DNA of 33,612 bases, taken from assembly GCF_003946515.1 (NCBI RefSeq), contig NZ_RHOM01000022.1, positions 1 to 33,612 of the forward strand. Direction: 5' to 3'. Positions within the stretch are counted from its first letter, which is position 1, and each line of letters begins with the position of its first letter. The notes beneath the pieces are model-generated. The model was not told where the DNA came from, made no database searches, and saw only the letters and a program-made list of their open reading frames with translations. A program made the translations under genes and the position numbers. This document shows positions 8,361 to 17,422 of this stretch, piece after piece. Source of the stretch: Companilactobacillus zhongbaensis. GTDB lineage: Bacteria > Bacillota > Bacilli > Lactobacillales > Lactobacillaceae.

Positions 8361-8434
8361 GTTTGGTACAAAAAAATAAACATTTGGAACCAAAAATCTC
8401 AACGTTTGGTATAAAACAAGAACAGTTTGGAAAC
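8358..8434 (+). repeat. Four spaced copies of AACGTTTGGTAC-like motif
   Basis: AACGTTTGGTAC (8358-8369), AACATTTGGAAC (8379-8390), AACGTTTGGTAT (8401-8412) and AACAGTTTGGAAAC (8421-8434) repeat at 20-22 base intervals, about two helical turns. An inverted match, ACCAAACGT, lies near 8476-8484. The layout resembles a multi-site binding region, but no protein can be assigned. It fills the spacer between repeat B1 and the terminator at 8518. Confidence 0.5.
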
Positions 8435-8517
8435 TAAAATAATGCCATTTCTACAACCAAACAACTTTGTCGAAACCAAACGTGAATTAAACGAAGTGTC
8501 GGTAAAATACGACATAC

Positions 8518-8563
8518 AAAAAGACGAACATGAGCGAGAAATCGCATCATGTTCGTCTTTTTT
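8518..8563. terminator. Bidirectional terminator between norB and mazG-like gene
   Basis: AAAAGACGAACATGA and GCGA, loop GAAA, then TCGC, a bulged A, TCATGTTCGTC and a T-run. The A-run on the 5' side makes it work for the minus strand too, so it can end both norB transcripts and the convergent mazG-like transcript. Confidence 0.85.
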
Positions 8564-8565
8564 GT

Positions 8566-8904
8566 TTAATTCAATTCCGTATATTTTTTATTACTACCTT
8601 TTGCTTTATCAACAGGGTACTTAGCAATGTTCTTTTTCAATTTGCTATCGATGATTTCGTCAACATCTAATCCAAGGTTGTCAGCCATCATGTATGAATA
8701 AATCAAAACGTCAGCTAATTCTTCTTTAAGCTGCTCAGGTTTCTTTGCAACTACATCTTCTGGTTTCTTCCACTGGAAGAGCTCTAATAGCTCAGAAGCC
8801 TCAAGAGAGATGGATATGGCTAAGTCTTTTTCATTGTGGAATTGACGCCAATTACGGTCATCTCTAAATTTATTGATCTTTCGCATAGAAGTGTGGTCAG
8901 TCAT
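8566..8904 (-). CDS. MazG-like nucleotide pyrophosphohydrolase
   Basis: Small all-alpha NTP pyrophosphohydrolase of the MazG/RS21-C6 superfamily, 112 residues, one domain. The metal-binding pattern is present: EASELLELFQW (about residues 34-44) and EELADVLIYSYMMAD (about 60-75), corresponding to the EExxE and ExxD pairs that bind Mg2+. Such enzymes hydrolyse (d)NTPs to the monophosphate and pyrophosphate, often clearing damaged nucleotides. It starts one base after the stop of the GIY-YIG/DUF2075 gene, so the two are one operon and probably work together. Substrate specificity cannot be read from sequence. Confidence 0.88.
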   Translation of the reverse strand: MTDHTSMRKINKFRDDRNWRQFHNEKDLAISISLEASELLELFQWKKPEDVVAKKPEQLKEELADVLIYSYMMADNLGLDVDEIIDSKLKKNIAKYPVDKAKGSNKKYTELN

Positions 8905-8905
8905 T

Positions 8906-10654
8906 TTAAATATCCCCTTTTTGTGCTTTTAAAAGCTCTTTTTGAAGCTCTTCATCAATTGCGTAGATATACAAACCGTTGACTCCACGAGTAAGTAAAA
9001 CATTTAATTCGTTTTTTAACAAGTCAGTGGAGACGTCGATTTTCTTGTTTTTGTAAGTTCTTCGTTGAGTCACTTTTGAGTTGAAACTGGCAGATTTATC
9101 GAAGAACAACTTGCCATCTCTAAATTTAACTGATGGGCCAATTATTACAGCAGCGTAGTTTAGGTCAAATCCTTGAATGGTAAAAGTTGAGCCAACTTCG
9201 TCAATGGTATGATCTTGTTCAGCCCAAGATAGATCCTTATAATTGACCTTTCTATTCCGAGGTTTTGGCAGTTGCAAATTCCAAGGTAATGAAAAATCCC
9301 CGACTTTGACGTTCCAGTATTGCTCGTCATCTGGATGTTTTCCTTTGATGAATTTCCAATCAAAAGTTGCTAACAGTCTGGATATTCCATTGTCAACATT
9401 GGCTGATTTTTCTTTTATGGCTTCGTACATGCTTTGTGGATCTTTAAAAACCTTTAAATCATATTTGTCGTCTTCAGGAATGTTGAAAACGGTCTTTTTA
9501 TCAATCAGCCCTCTGATCCATTCTACGGTTTGTTTATTGGCGTTGATACGCATTTGATTGTGTAATTTAATATAATTTCCTTCGATTGAGGCTTCTAAGA
9601 CTAATCGATGCATATCTTCTGAATCCATGTACTGTTCACGAGAGAGAATTTGGTTTTCATCGTAAACCGCAACAACTACTTTCGCTCTGTCGATGATATC
9701 TTGTAACTGATTTTCACCTTGATATGATTGCTTTCCTTGTGTCCAGAGTAAGTGAGCTTCGTCGATCAACACTACATCAACCTTGTTGTCAGGAGAATGA
9801 TGGTTGATGAAAGAAGTTGGCTTGGAAACGACAGATTTATCTTTGTTTAAACCCAGTTTTTCTGCAATTTTTTCATACACCTTTAACTGCTGGTCGTGAT
9901 TAACTAATAAATAATTAGTACTACCTTCAAGAATTTTATTGTCATCATGTTTTGATTCGTTTTCTAGTTCAAAAAAGATACTACTTAGTAAAACTGTTTT
10001 TCCAGTCCCAGCGCTTCCGTTGATCATGACCAATTGCTTTTCTTTATTCCTATTGATGGCTTCTTCGATCTTCATCATTATTTCGTCTTTGGCATTTAAT
10101 TGCTCAGCGGTTAACTTGTGGAAAGGTGAAGCCTTGAAAATAGCAGAATCACGAATGACTCTTTCTAACGGAAACAGTTCTTTGTTGTCTTCACGAAGTT
10201 TAGTCCATATCTTTGAAAAAATAGCATCGAGTTCATCTTCGGTGTAATAGTCACTTTGGGGATTAGTTCTCCCATTGTCCAAGGTAACGTTGTTAACGCT
10301 AGACATGTAATGGATTAATTTGTTTTCGATATCTAGAGTCAATGACTTGTTAAAGTGATCGTGACCGATAATGTACATTTCAGAAGTAGGGGAATTCTCG
10401 GCTTTTTGCCAAAAATTATTTGGATCACTATCTTCTTTTAGATGTTCCAATGATCGACGTTTGATATCAGTTGTTTCACCGACATAAACGGAGTATTGGT
10501 CTTGATGTTTGTTTTTATCATCCACGATGTAAACGGTGGGATAACTCAATATATAGCCATTTTCTTTTAAGTCTGAAAAAGAACTGTCTATTTTATCGAT
10601 TTCTTTCTTGTCGTATTTAATTTTTTTGACGATTGGTGAATTGATTTTTTCCAA
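8906..10654 (-). CDS. GIY-YIG nuclease / DUF2075 helicase-like protein
   Basis: A 582-residue fusion. Residues about 38-120 form a GIY-YIG-type nuclease domain (PTVYIV, then YVGETTDIKRR, with a likely catalytic Glu in LDIENKL). Residues about 185-570 form a DUF2075 P-loop ATPase related to superfamily 1 helicases: Walker A GSAGTGKT (213-220), DEAH (298-301), NQMRIN, TIQGFDLNYA and LLTRG near the end. I chose TTG 10654 because GGAGAA at 10661-10666 precedes it. The frame is open to an ATG at 10783 (625 residues), but that has no ribosome binding site and the extra 43 residues look unlike a conserved domain. It is paired with a MazG-like gene. The family is uncharacterised; a nucleic-acid surveillance or antiphage role is only an inference. 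Confidence 0.85.
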   Translation of the reverse strand: MEKINSPIVKKIKYDKKEIDKIDSSFSDLKENGYILSYPTVYIVDDKNKHQDQYSVYVGETTDIKRRSLEHLKEDSDPNNFWQKAENSPTSEMYIIGHDHFNKSLTLDIENKLIHYMSSVNNVTLDNGRTNPQSDYYTEDELDAIFSKIWTKLREDNKELFPLERVIRDSAIFKASPFHKLTAEQLNAKDEIMMKIEEAINRNKEKQLVMINGSAGTGKTVLLSSIFFELENESKHDDNKILEGSTNYLLVNHDQQLKVYEKIAEKLGLNKDKSVVSKPTSFINHHSPDNKVDVVLIDEAHLLWTQGKQSYQGENQLQDIIDRAKVVVAVYDENQILSREQYMDSEDMHRLVLEASIEGNYIKLHNQMRINANKQTVEWIRGLIDKKTVFNIPEDDKYDLKVFKDPQSMYEAIKEKSANVDNGISRLLATFDWKFIKGKHPDDEQYWNVKVGDFSLPWNLQLPKPRNRKVNYKDLSWAEQDHTIDEVGSTFTIQGFDLNYAAVIIGPSVKFRDGKLFFDKSASFNSKVTQRRTYKNKKIDVSTDLLKNELNVLLTRGVNGLYIYAIDEELQKELLKAQKGDI

Positions 10655-10971
10655 AGGCTTTTCTCCGATAGTTTTCTCATTTCTAATGATATCAAATATG
10701 GTGTGTGACGAAGAAATGAATTTTTTATATTTTATATGTTCAGCACAAATGAAAAATTGTATTTGAAAAACTGAGCATAGCATTGAAAATCATCAATGAG
10801 ATTTTAAGGGATTTTCAGACTGACAACTGTCAAAATGGTATAAATTATATTTAGAATCTTCTAATCTAAAATATTTTTTGAAAGAACCTCACCACCTCTC
10901 AGCGACTGATATAGCAGCGATTCTGTCAAATATGCAAACAATTAAATTAACAGAAAATTAAAATTAATCCT

Positions 10972-10999
10972 TGAATATTAAAAATTCTAATGCTAGTAT
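10972..10999 (+). promoter_or_regulatory. leu operon promoter with extended -10
   Basis: TTGAAT (10972-10977), a 16-base spacer, then TAGTAT (10994-10999) preceded by TGC, an extended -10 element. It lies about 30 bases upstream of the leader peptide start. Confidence 0.65.
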
Positions 11000-11029
11000 A
11001 CGTGTATCAAATCAAGGAGGTTACATCGT

Positions 11030-11104
11030 ATGTTTAATAAAGCTTATGCCAAACAAATTAAATCTAACAACTCTGTGGCCTTCTTACTAGCCTTGTTGCT
11101 CTAG
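11030..11104 (+). CDS. Leucine-rich leader peptide of leu operon
   Basis: A 24-codon frame starting ATG 11030 behind a strong AAGGAGG at 11013-11020. It ends with TTC TTA CTA GCC TTG TTG CTC TAG, giving FLLALLL: five leucine codons in the last six, using four different Leu codons. The stop is only two bases before the first attenuator hairpin arm. It is a classical amino-acid sensing leader: ribosome movement over the Leu codons should set which downstream hairpin forms. The peptide itself probably has no function. Confidence 0.85.
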   Translation: MFNKAYAKQIKSNNSVAFLLALLL

Positions 11105-11106
11105 CC

Positions 11107-11212
11107 AGGACTCTGACAATTTTATGTCGAGTCCTATTTTGCGTTAGACAATGGGGCTCGTCTAGTAGATTTTTCCGACACCTCATTGTAAAAGCAATGA
11201 GGTGTTTTTTTT
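11107..11212 (+). promoter_or_regulatory. leu operon transcription attenuator
   Basis: Segment 1 AGGACTC (11107-11113) pairs with segment 2 GAGTCCT (11129-11135). Segment 2 (CGAGTCC, 11128-11134) can instead pair with GGGCTCG (11154-11160). The overlapping CAATGGGG (11149-11156) can pair with CCTCATTG (11181-11188), the 5' arm of the terminator. The terminator is CACCTCATTG (11179-11188) with CAATGAGGTG (11195-11204) and eight T. Inferred logic: a ribosome stalled early on Leu codons lets 1:2 form, freeing 11149-11156 to block the terminator. A ribosome at the stop codon covers segment 1, so 2:3 forms and the terminator folds. Confidence 0.8.
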
Positions 11213-11250
11213 ACCCAAAAATAGATAGAAGACAATGGAGGATCTACATT

Positions 11251-12411
11251 ATGAGCAAGACAATTCAATTTTTCGACACAACATTAAGAGATGGTGAACA
11301 AACTATCGGCGTTAACTTTGATATCGACCACAAGGTCGCTATTGCTAAACAACTTGAGGCTTGGGGAGTTGATGTGATCGAAGCTGGTTTCCCAGTTGCT
11401 TCTGACGGTGACTTTGAAGCAGTCGAGGCTGTTTCGAAGGCGGTCACGAAAGCCCAAGTTACAGGACTTGCCCGAGCAAAGAAGAAGGATATCGATGCTT
11501 GCGTGAAAGCTACGGCAGCCGCAAAAAATAAACAGATCCATGTATTTATCGCAACTAGTCCGATTCATCGCGAAGATAAATTACATATGACTAAAGAACA
11601 AGTTATTAAATCGATCCACGATAGCGTTAGTTACGCACATAAATTTTTTGAGATCGTGGAGTTTTCACCCGAAGATGCTACTAGGACTGAACCTGATTTC
11701 TTAGTTGAATCTATCCAAACGGCTATCGATGCTGGTGCAACAGTCATCAACATTCCGGATACTGTTGGCTATACCAACCCTGAAGAGTTCGAACAGCTTT
11801 TTAAAAATCTTCGTGAAAATATTCCAATGTTTGACCAAATTACTTTTTCCGTTCACTGCCACGATGACCTGGGGATGGCGGTTGCTAATAGTTTACAAGC
11901 TATCAAGAGTGGTGCTACTCGAATCGAGGGAACAATCAATGGTATCGGTGAACGAGCTGGGAACGCGGCGCTAGAAGAAGTCGCTGCTGCAATGTACGTT
12001 CGCAAGGATTATTACCAGGCTGACAATCACATTGATATGGCTGAGACGATGAAGACGAGCCAAATGATCAGTCACTTCTCCGAAATGCCAGTGCCTCACA
12101 ATAAAGCCGTTGTTGGTGCCAATGCCTTTGCTCATGAATCGGGGATCCATCAAGATGGGATGCTCAAGAATCCGCAAACTTACGAGATCTTAACACCAAC
12201 CGTTGTCGGTGCGAATAAGACGACCTTACCGCTAGGAAAACTTTCAGGTTCTCACGCCGTGATGACTAAGCTACAAAATATGGGCTATCAAGTCGATAAG
12301 GACGATATGAAGCGGATCTTCCCAAGATTCAAACACGTCGCCGACCACAGCTCGATCGTTTCCGAAGAACAACTTCGCAACATTATGAATCAGATCAAGG
12401 AGATCGCATAA
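11251..12411 (+). CDS. leuA: 2-isopropylmalate synthase, lacking regulatory domain
   Basis: First committed step of leucine synthesis: acetyl-CoA plus 2-oxoisovalerate to 2-isopropylmalate. ATG 11251 follows GGAGG; the frame is open further upstream into the terminator region but lacks a better site. The HMGL-like TIM barrel is complete: TTLRDGEQT near residue 9, metal-site HCHDD, and [15 protein letters not shown] linker with HESGIHQDG and LGKLSGSHA follows. At 386 residues it ends after this linker, whereas the common bacterial enzyme is about 510 residues with a C-terminal leucine-binding domain. The protein ends cleanly at leuB, one base apart, with no frameshifted remnant, so it is probably a naturally short form. 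Leucine feedback would then be absent, leaving control to the attenuator. Confidence 0.92.
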   Translation: MSKTIQFFDTTLRDGEQTIGVNFDIDHKVAIAKQLEAWGVDVIEAGFPVASDGDFEAVEAVSKAVTKAQVTGLARAKKKDIDACVKATAAAKNKQIHVFIATSPIHREDKLHMTKEQVIKSIHDSVSYAHKFFEIVEFSPEDATRTEPDFLVESIQTAIDAGATVINIPDTVGYTNPEEFEQLFKNLRENIPMFDQITFSVHCHDDLGMAVANSLQAIKSGATRIEGTINGIGERAGNAALEEVAAAMYVRKDYYQADNHIDMAETMKTSQMISHFSEMPVPHNKAVVGANAFAHESGIHQDGMLKNPQTYEILTPTVVGANKTTLPLGKLSGSHAVMTKLQNMGYQVDKDDMKRIFPRFKHVADHSSIVSEEQLRNIMNQIKEIA

Positions 12412-12412
12412 G

Positions 12413-13489
12413 ATGAAAAAAGCAGATATAGCAGTACTTCAAGGAGACTACATTGGACCAGAGATCATGAAAGCGGGACTTTCCGTTTTGGAAGCTGTCA
12501 GTCAAAATACTGGATTCGATTATGAATTGCATTTTGCTCCCTTCGGCGGAGAGGCCATCGATCAAACGGGCGAGCCCTTGCCGGACTCGACTTTGAAAAC
12601 TTGCCAAGCTAGTGATGCCGTTTTACTTTCTGCTATCGGTGGTCCCAAATGGGATCAAGCTAAGAAACGTCCCGAAGCAGGCTTGTTGGCAATCAGAAAA
12701 GAGTTGAACTTGTTTAGCAATATCCGACCAACACGGATCAGTTCAGCAATGGAACCTTTTTCCCCGATCAAGATCAATGGGGATGTCGATTTCGTTATCG
12801 TTCGTGAGTTGACTAGTGGAATCTACTTTGGAACTCCTCGATCAAAGACAACGGAAGAAGCAGTCGACACGATGCGTTATACCAGACAAGAAATCGCGCG
12901 GGTAGCTCGGGTGGCTTTTGACATGGCGATGCGCCGAAAGAAGCACGTGACTTTGGTCGATAAAGCTAACGTCTTGGCAACTTCTAAGTTTTGGAGAGAA
13001 GTCGTAGCCGAAGTTGCAGCCGATTATCCCGAAGTCATTTACGACAATAGTTACGTCGATGCAATGGCCATGAAGATCATCTCGCAACCGGAAAAATTCG
13101 ACGTTATCTTGACCGAGAACTTGTTCGGCGACATCTTGAGTGACGAAGCCGCTCAGATCACTGGATCATTGGGAACGATCCCTTCAATGAGTACTGGTGA
13201 AACGGGTCCAGCATTGTACGAGCCGATCCACGGCTCAGCTCCTGATATCGCCGGAAAAAATATCGCCGATCCGATCTCGATGATCAAGTCAGTCGCGATG
13301 ATGTTGGAGCATTCTTTCGACCGAGCAGATCTTGCAAAAATCATTAATGTATCGATCGATAAATCAATTGAGCAAAAAATAGTCACACCCGATCTTGGCG
13401 GCAACAATACCACGACCGAAGTGACCGAAAATATTATTCAAAACATCAAAGAAAGCAGTGAAAAGTATGTCACAAACAATGTTCGATAA
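12413..13489 (+). CDS. leuB: 3-isopropylmalate dehydrogenase
   Basis: NAD-dependent oxidative decarboxylation of 3-isopropylmalate, third step of leucine synthesis. The 358-residue length is normal. Family signatures include GPEIM near the N-terminus, [22 protein letters not shown], and the Mg2+/substrate segment [20 protein letters not shown] followed by [14 protein letters not shown], which binds NAD. ATG 12413 is one base after the leuA stop, with AAGGAG inside the leuA end. The 3' end overlaps leuC by 23 bases, so the genes are translationally coupled. No lesion is seen. Confidence 0.96.
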   Translation: MKKADIAVLQGDYIGPEIMKAGLSVLEAVSQNTGFDYELHFAPFGGEAIDQTGEPLPDSTLKTCQASDAVLLSAIGGPKWDQAKKRPEAGLLAIRKELNLFSNIRPTRISSAMEPFSPIKINGDVDFVIVRELTSGIYFGTPRSKTTEEAVDTMRYTRQEIARVARVAFDMAMRRKKHVTLVDKANVLATSKFWREVVAEVAADYPEVIYDNSYVDAMAMKIISQPEKFDVILTENLFGDILSDEAAQITGSLGTIPSMSTGETGPALYEPIHGSAPDIAGKNIADPISMIKSVAMMLEHSFDRADLAKIINVSIDKSIEQKIVTPDLGGNNTTTEVTENIIQNIKESSEKYVTNNVR

Positions 13490-14840
13490 AATTTGGAACC
13501 AACACGTAATTGCCGGAGAACCAGGGGAGCCACAACTAATGTATGTTGATCTTCAGTTGCTCCACGAAGTTACTTCACCCCAAGCTTTTGAAGGATTGAG
13601 AGAAAATCATCGCCAAGTTCGTCGTCCGGAAAGAAATTTTGCGACGATGGATCACAACGTTCCCACAGTTGATATTTTTAATATCAAAGATGCCATTTCT
13701 CGTAAGCAGATCGAAACGCTTCAAAAAAATGCCGAAGAATTTGGTGTCAGACTAGCAGGAATGGGTTCAGAAGATCAAGGAATCGTCCACGTTATCGGAC
13801 CTCAACTAGGTTTAACGCAACCAGGGATGATCATCGTCTGTGGTGATTCGCATACTGCTACTCATGGGGCTTTTGGTTCGATTGCTTTTGGTATTGGTAC
13901 TAGTGAAGTTGAACACGTTTTGGCAACGCAAACGATTTGGCAGACGAAGCCAAAGACGATGGGGATCCACGTTCATGGAAAGCTTCCTCACGGCGTTTTT
14001 GCCAAAGACATTATCATGGGCATCATCGCTCGTGAAGGCGTAGCTTTTGGAACTGGCTATGCAGTTGAGTTTTACGGTGACACGATCGAAAGAATGAGCA
14101 TGGAAGAACGGATGACACTTTGCAACATGGCTATCGAAGGTGGCGCCAAAATGGGCAGCGTTCAACCTGACCAAACGACTTTCGACTACGTTAAAGGTCG
14201 CAAGTACGCTCCAAAAAAATTCGACGAAGCGGTAGCTTATTGGAAACAATTTTATACCGATGACGTCTCGGCTTTTGATGACACGATCGACTTTGATGTT
14301 TCTGAATTAGCACCATTCGTTTCTTGGGGGACTAACCCAGGGATGGCCGTTCCCGTTGATCAACCTTTCCCAGCCATTAAAAATGATGATGATAAAAAAG
14401 CTTATCAATATGTCGGACTAAAACCTGGTGAGAAGGCTGCTGAGATACCTATTGGATTCGCCTTTTTTGGGTCGTGTACTAACGGTCGTCTTTCCGATTT
14501 GAAAGTAGCCGCTAAAGCTATCAAGGGCCACCACATTGCCAAAGGCGTGACCGCATTAGTAGTTCCCGGATCACGTGCTATCAAAGAACGCGCTGAAGAA
14601 TTAGGACTAGATAAAATTTTTAAAGAAGCGGGCTGTGAATGGCGTGAACCTGGCTGTTCTGCTTGTTTAGGGATGAACCCCGATAAAGTTCCCGCCGGCG
14701 TTCACTGTGCATCGACTTCGAACCGAAACTTCGAGGGTCGCCAAGGTGCAGGATCCAGAACTCACTTAGCTAGTCCCGCCATGGTAGCTGCCGCAGCAAT
14801 CTACGGACATTTCATCGACATTAGAAAGGAAGCCATCTAA
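13467..14840 (+). CDS. leuC: Isopropylmalate isomerase large subunit
   Basis: Large subunit of the aconitase-family isomerase converting 2- to 3-isopropylmalate with LeuD. ATG 13467 is chosen (protein starts [14 protein letters not shown], matching the family); an in-frame GTG lies three codons upstream. At 457 residues it is near standard. The [4Fe-4S] cluster cysteines are visible in GSCTNGR and in [11 protein letters not shown], and [14 protein letters not shown] is the usual active-site stretch. It overlaps leuB and is followed by leuD one base after its stop. Confidence 0.96.
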   Translation: MSQTMFDKIWNQHVIAGEPGEPQLMYVDLQLLHEVTSPQAFEGLRENHRQVRRPERNFATMDHNVPTVDIFNIKDAISRKQIETLQKNAEEFGVRLAGMGSEDQGIVHVIGPQLGLTQPGMIIVCGDSHTATHGAFGSIAFGIGTSEVEHVLATQTIWQTKPKTMGIHVHGKLPHGVFAKDIIMGIIAREGVAFGTGYAVEFYGDTIERMSMEERMTLCNMAIEGGAKMGSVQPDQTTFDYVKGRKYAPKKFDEAVAYWKQFYTDDVSAFDDTIDFDVSELAPFVSWGTNPGMAVPVDQPFPAIKNDDDKKAYQYVGLKPGEKAAEIPIGFAFFGSCTNGRLSDLKVAAKAIKGHHIAKGVTALVVPGSRAIKERAEELGLDKIFKEAGCEWREPGCSACLGMNPDKVPAGVHCASTSNRNFEGRQGAGSRTHLASPAMVAAAAIYGHFIDIRKEAI

Positions 14841-14841
14841 C

Positions 14842-15423
14842 ATGCAAGCAATCACAACTATTACCGATACGACCGTACCGATCATGAAGGAAAACATCGA
14901 TACGGACCAACTGATCCCCAAACAATTTTTAAAAAACATTTTAAAAACAGGTTATGCCAGAGACTTATTTTATGACTGGCGCTACTTACCAGGTGGCAAG
15001 CCTAATCCCGATTTCATTTTGAACGATGCCGATCGACAAGATGCCACAATTTTGATCACAGGTGACAACTTCGGCTGTGGATCAAGTAGAGAACACGCCG
15101 TCTGGGCCTTAAAAGACTACGGCTTCAAAGTAGTCATCGCCGGAGGATACAGTGATATCTTTTACATGAACAGCACCAAAAATGGCCTCCTAGCCATCAT
15201 CTTGCCCGAAGACCAAAGAAAATATCTCGCTTCGATCCCAGCAGACGAAAAAATCACCGTCGATCTTCCTAATCAAGAGGTTCGAGCAGAGGACAAGACT
15301 TTCAGCTTCGACATCGATCCACTTTGGAAGCATAAGTTTGTTAATGGGCTTGATGATATTGCAATCACCATGAGTTATGAAGATAAAATCGAACAATTTG
15401 AGCAAGGAATGGCAAAATTTTAA
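14842..15423 (+). CDS. leuD: Isopropylmalate isomerase small subunit
   Basis: Small (swivel) subunit of isopropylmalate isomerase, partner of LeuC; 193 residues, normal length. Conserved segments are [15 protein letters not shown] and [16 protein letters not shown], which shape the active site at the interface. ATG 14842 has AGAAAGGAAG upstream inside leuC. It is the last gene of leuABCD. No simple terminator follows; repeat E, in minus orientation, lies 140 bases downstream. Confidence 0.96.
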   Translation: MQAITTITDTTVPIMKENIDTDQLIPKQFLKNILKTGYARDLFYDWRYLPGGKPNPDFILNDADRQDATILITGDNFGCGSSREHAVWALKDYGFKVVIAGGYSDIFYMNSTKNGLLAIILPEDQRKYLASIPADEKITVDLPNQEVRAEDKTFSFDIDPLWKHKFVNGLDDIAITMSYEDKIEQFEQGMAKF

Positions 15424-15562
15424 ATTGAGGTAATTGCACTTTAATTGGAGTCAACCGATGATTTCTGAGATATTGATCGACTAGATAAGTTCTAGGATAA
15501 AAATCATTCGATACTAAACGTAGAAAGTACTACATAAACCAAAAAAAGAAGTTTTGATAAAA

Positions 15563-15728
15563 CCTAGGTCCTGTGTGGGGGTGGAGGAAATTCGTCGTCA
15601 GCTGTGAAATATAGGAACGTAAGTACTACGTACTTGCGCAACTGGTCCTTGGTGGTGGCTACGCCACCGAACAACCATGGAAGCCACGACGATATTTCCG
15701 GAACCCCCACACAGGACCGGAAGTGAAC
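15563..15728 (-). repeat. Structured repeat, copy E
   Basis: Minus-strand copy of the A subfamily. On the minus strand it starts GTTCACTTCCGG, forms P1 GGTCCTGTGTGGGGG with CCCCCACACAGGACC (15 perfect pairs), keeps loop TTCC/TCCA, P2 GGAAAT/ATTTCC, the GCTGACGACGAAT motif and ends CCTAGG. P1 differs from A1 at several positions with each change compensated on the other arm. P3 and P4 have diverged (GGTGG/CCACC and AAGTAC/GTACTT hairpins). It sits between two plus-strand genes (leuD and an MFS gene), reading against them. Confidence 0.8.
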
Positions 15729-15814
15729 ATCCAACAAAAATATTACCTCAAAAAATTTGCGGCTCAAAAAATTCAACAACTAACTATCAAAAATTCCAGC
15801 AAGGAGGAAAAACC

Positions 15815-17107
15815 ATGGAGATCCAACCTAAACAACTACAAACCCGCCTGGACAAAACACGGGAATCACCACTATTCTACAAAATATTCGCCCTCGTATC
15901 AGGTGGCATGATCTTGGATGCAGCCGACGTTTACATGGCTAGTGCTGTTGCTAGTTCAACCTTAAAAGACAACTGGTCGACGATCCAACAAAATTCTTAT
16001 TTTCTATCTAGCGGATTTCTGGGCTTATTCATCGGTTCGGTCATCGCTGGCTTCATAGGTGACATTAAAGGCCGTCGGGTGGCTTATCAGATCAATTTAA
16101 TATTATTCGGAACTTTTACTTTTTTAGGAGCATTTGCACCGAACATGGCTTTCTTGATTTTTTGCCGACTAATGGCCAGTATCGGGCTCGGCTCGGAGAT
16201 CGTCACGGGATATTCGATGATCAACGAATTTGCACCGATCCACAATCGTGGTAAGTGGTGTGCAGCCACATCCTTGATTGCTAATTGTGGAGCACCGATC
16301 ACGATGCTACTTTGCACCGCCATTATTCCTAATTACGGCTGGCGCCCAATGTTTTTTGTCATCGGTATCGTCGCTGCAATCCTTTGGTATTTAAGAAGAG
16401 ACATTCCAGAATCACCTCGTTGGCTAATTGCCCACGGTCAGACGGAAAAAGCTCAAGAGATCATTGAACGTCTGGAAGTGAATGGAACTTCAAATTACGA
16501 TCCTGCAAAAAACAAATCTCATGAAAAAGTTCATCCTTCCTTTGGCATCAGTCTATTCGTAGCCATCGTCGCCGTATCCGCAACCATCATTTGCCAATAC
16601 ACCTTTACATCTTGGGTACCAACCCTATTAGTTCAAAAAAATATCGACATCGGAAACTCCTTAGGACTATCGACTTTAATGATGTTAGGGGCACCGGTAG
16701 GATGCGCCATCGGAGCATACTTAGTCGATAAGATTGGCAGAAAAAAGACCATCGCACCAGCTTTCTTTTTAACAGCCGTCTTCGGCATGCTTTACGCCAG
16801 ACAAGACAGCATGCAAGGAGTAGTAATAGTAGGCTTCCTACTAACAACCTGCTTCTACATCCTAATGGCCAGCGTAGTAGCAGTCTACGTAGCAGAACTA
16901 TTCCCAACCAAAGTAAGATTTAGAGGCTCAGGAATAGCCAACGGAGTAGCCAAACTATTCACCGTAGCAATGCCAATAGCAGTAGCCTGGCTACTAACAG
17001 TAACCACCACCAACGTAATCTTCTGGATCATCAGCGGAATCGCATTATTCGCCGGTGCAGTTGTTTGGGTTTTTGGGGTGGAGACTAATCAAAAAGAGAT
17101 AATTTGA
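15815..17107 (+). CDS. MFS transporter, metabolite:H+ symporter type
   Basis: Twelve-helix major facilitator superfamily permease, 430 residues. ATG 15815 follows a strong AAGGAGG; upstream codons belong to repeat E. The MFS loop motif is IGDIKGRRVAYQ between helices 2 and 3 and VDKIGRKKT in the second half. PESPRWLIAHG after helix 6 is typical of sugar-porter and aromatic-acid/metabolite:H+ symporters. The substrate is unknown. Its position after leuD suggests, but does not show, a link with branched-chain metabolites. From about 16800 codons become strongly A- and C-ending, toward repeat B2, which starts at the base after the stop codon. Confidence 0.85.
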   Translation: MEIQPKQLQTRLDKTRESPLFYKIFALVSGGMILDAADVYMASAVASSTLKDNWSTIQQNSYFLSSGFLGLFIGSVIAGFIGDIKGRRVAYQINLILFGTFTFLGAFAPNMAFLIFCRLMASIGLGSEIVTGYSMINEFAPIHNRGKWCAATSLIANCGAPITMLLCTAIIPNYGWRPMFFVIGIVAAILWYLRRDIPESPRWLIAHGQTEKAQEIIERLEVNGTSNYDPAKNKSHEKVHPSFGISLFVAIVAVSATIICQYTFTSWVPTLLVQKNIDIGNSLGLSTLMMLGAPVGCAIGAYLVDKIGRKKTIAPAFFLTAVFGMLYARQDSMQGVVIVGFLLTTCFYILMASVVAVYVAELFPTKVRFRGSGIANGVAKLFTVAMPIAVAWLLTVTTTNVIFWIISGIALFAGAVVWVFGVETNQKEII

Positions 17108-17247
17108 TAGAGCGTGGAAGGGGATGGTCAGCTGCTGAGGATTAACGCGTGTAGTCGCACAAGGTGCGGCGAAGCCGTGCCGCGACTACATGTGTTAACC
17201 GGAGGCCGCTATCCCCTGGAACGCGTTTCCACTATAAAACGGGCAAC
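17108..17247 (-). repeat. Structured repeat, copy B2
   Basis: Near-identical to B1, again flush with a stop codon (TGA at 17105-17107 followed by the element's TAGAGCGTGG). Minus-strand reading gives GCG, loop TTCC, AGGGGAT, a central hairpin with GTAGTCGC/GCGACTAC, GCTGACC, ATCCCCT, loop TCCA, CGC. Where B1 has GTGG/CCAC this copy has GTAG/CTAC, a compensated change. The following spacer to 17422 is extremely A+C rich on the plus strand: 17341-17400 has A26 C22 T11 G1. Confidence 0.75.
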
Positions 17248-17422
17248 CGTATTCGCTAACCAAAAAATCAACCACACATCAAAATCTTTCCTCAAAAAAC
17301 AAAATCCCGTATCCACAACAAAAAATATCACCGCTAAATACCACTCCAAACCACCTACAATTCCCCAACAATCTAAGTTAAACTAATCCTAACAACCAAA
17401 AATGAGGGGAAGGGGAACCCAA

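Noticed and set aside
8427-8624. Small plus-strand frame after repeat B1
   Set aside because: It runs through the bidirectional terminator into the mazG-like gene and has no ribosome binding site.
10655-10783. Upstream extension of the GIY-YIG/DUF2075 protein to ATG 10783
   Set aside because: No ribosome binding site at that ATG, while TTG 10654 has GGAGAA at good spacing and gives a family-like N-terminus.
11107-11212. T-box or leucine riboswitch in the leu leader
   Set aside because: No T-box sequence or specifier stem is visible; a translated Leu-rich leader peptide with attenuator pairings explains it.
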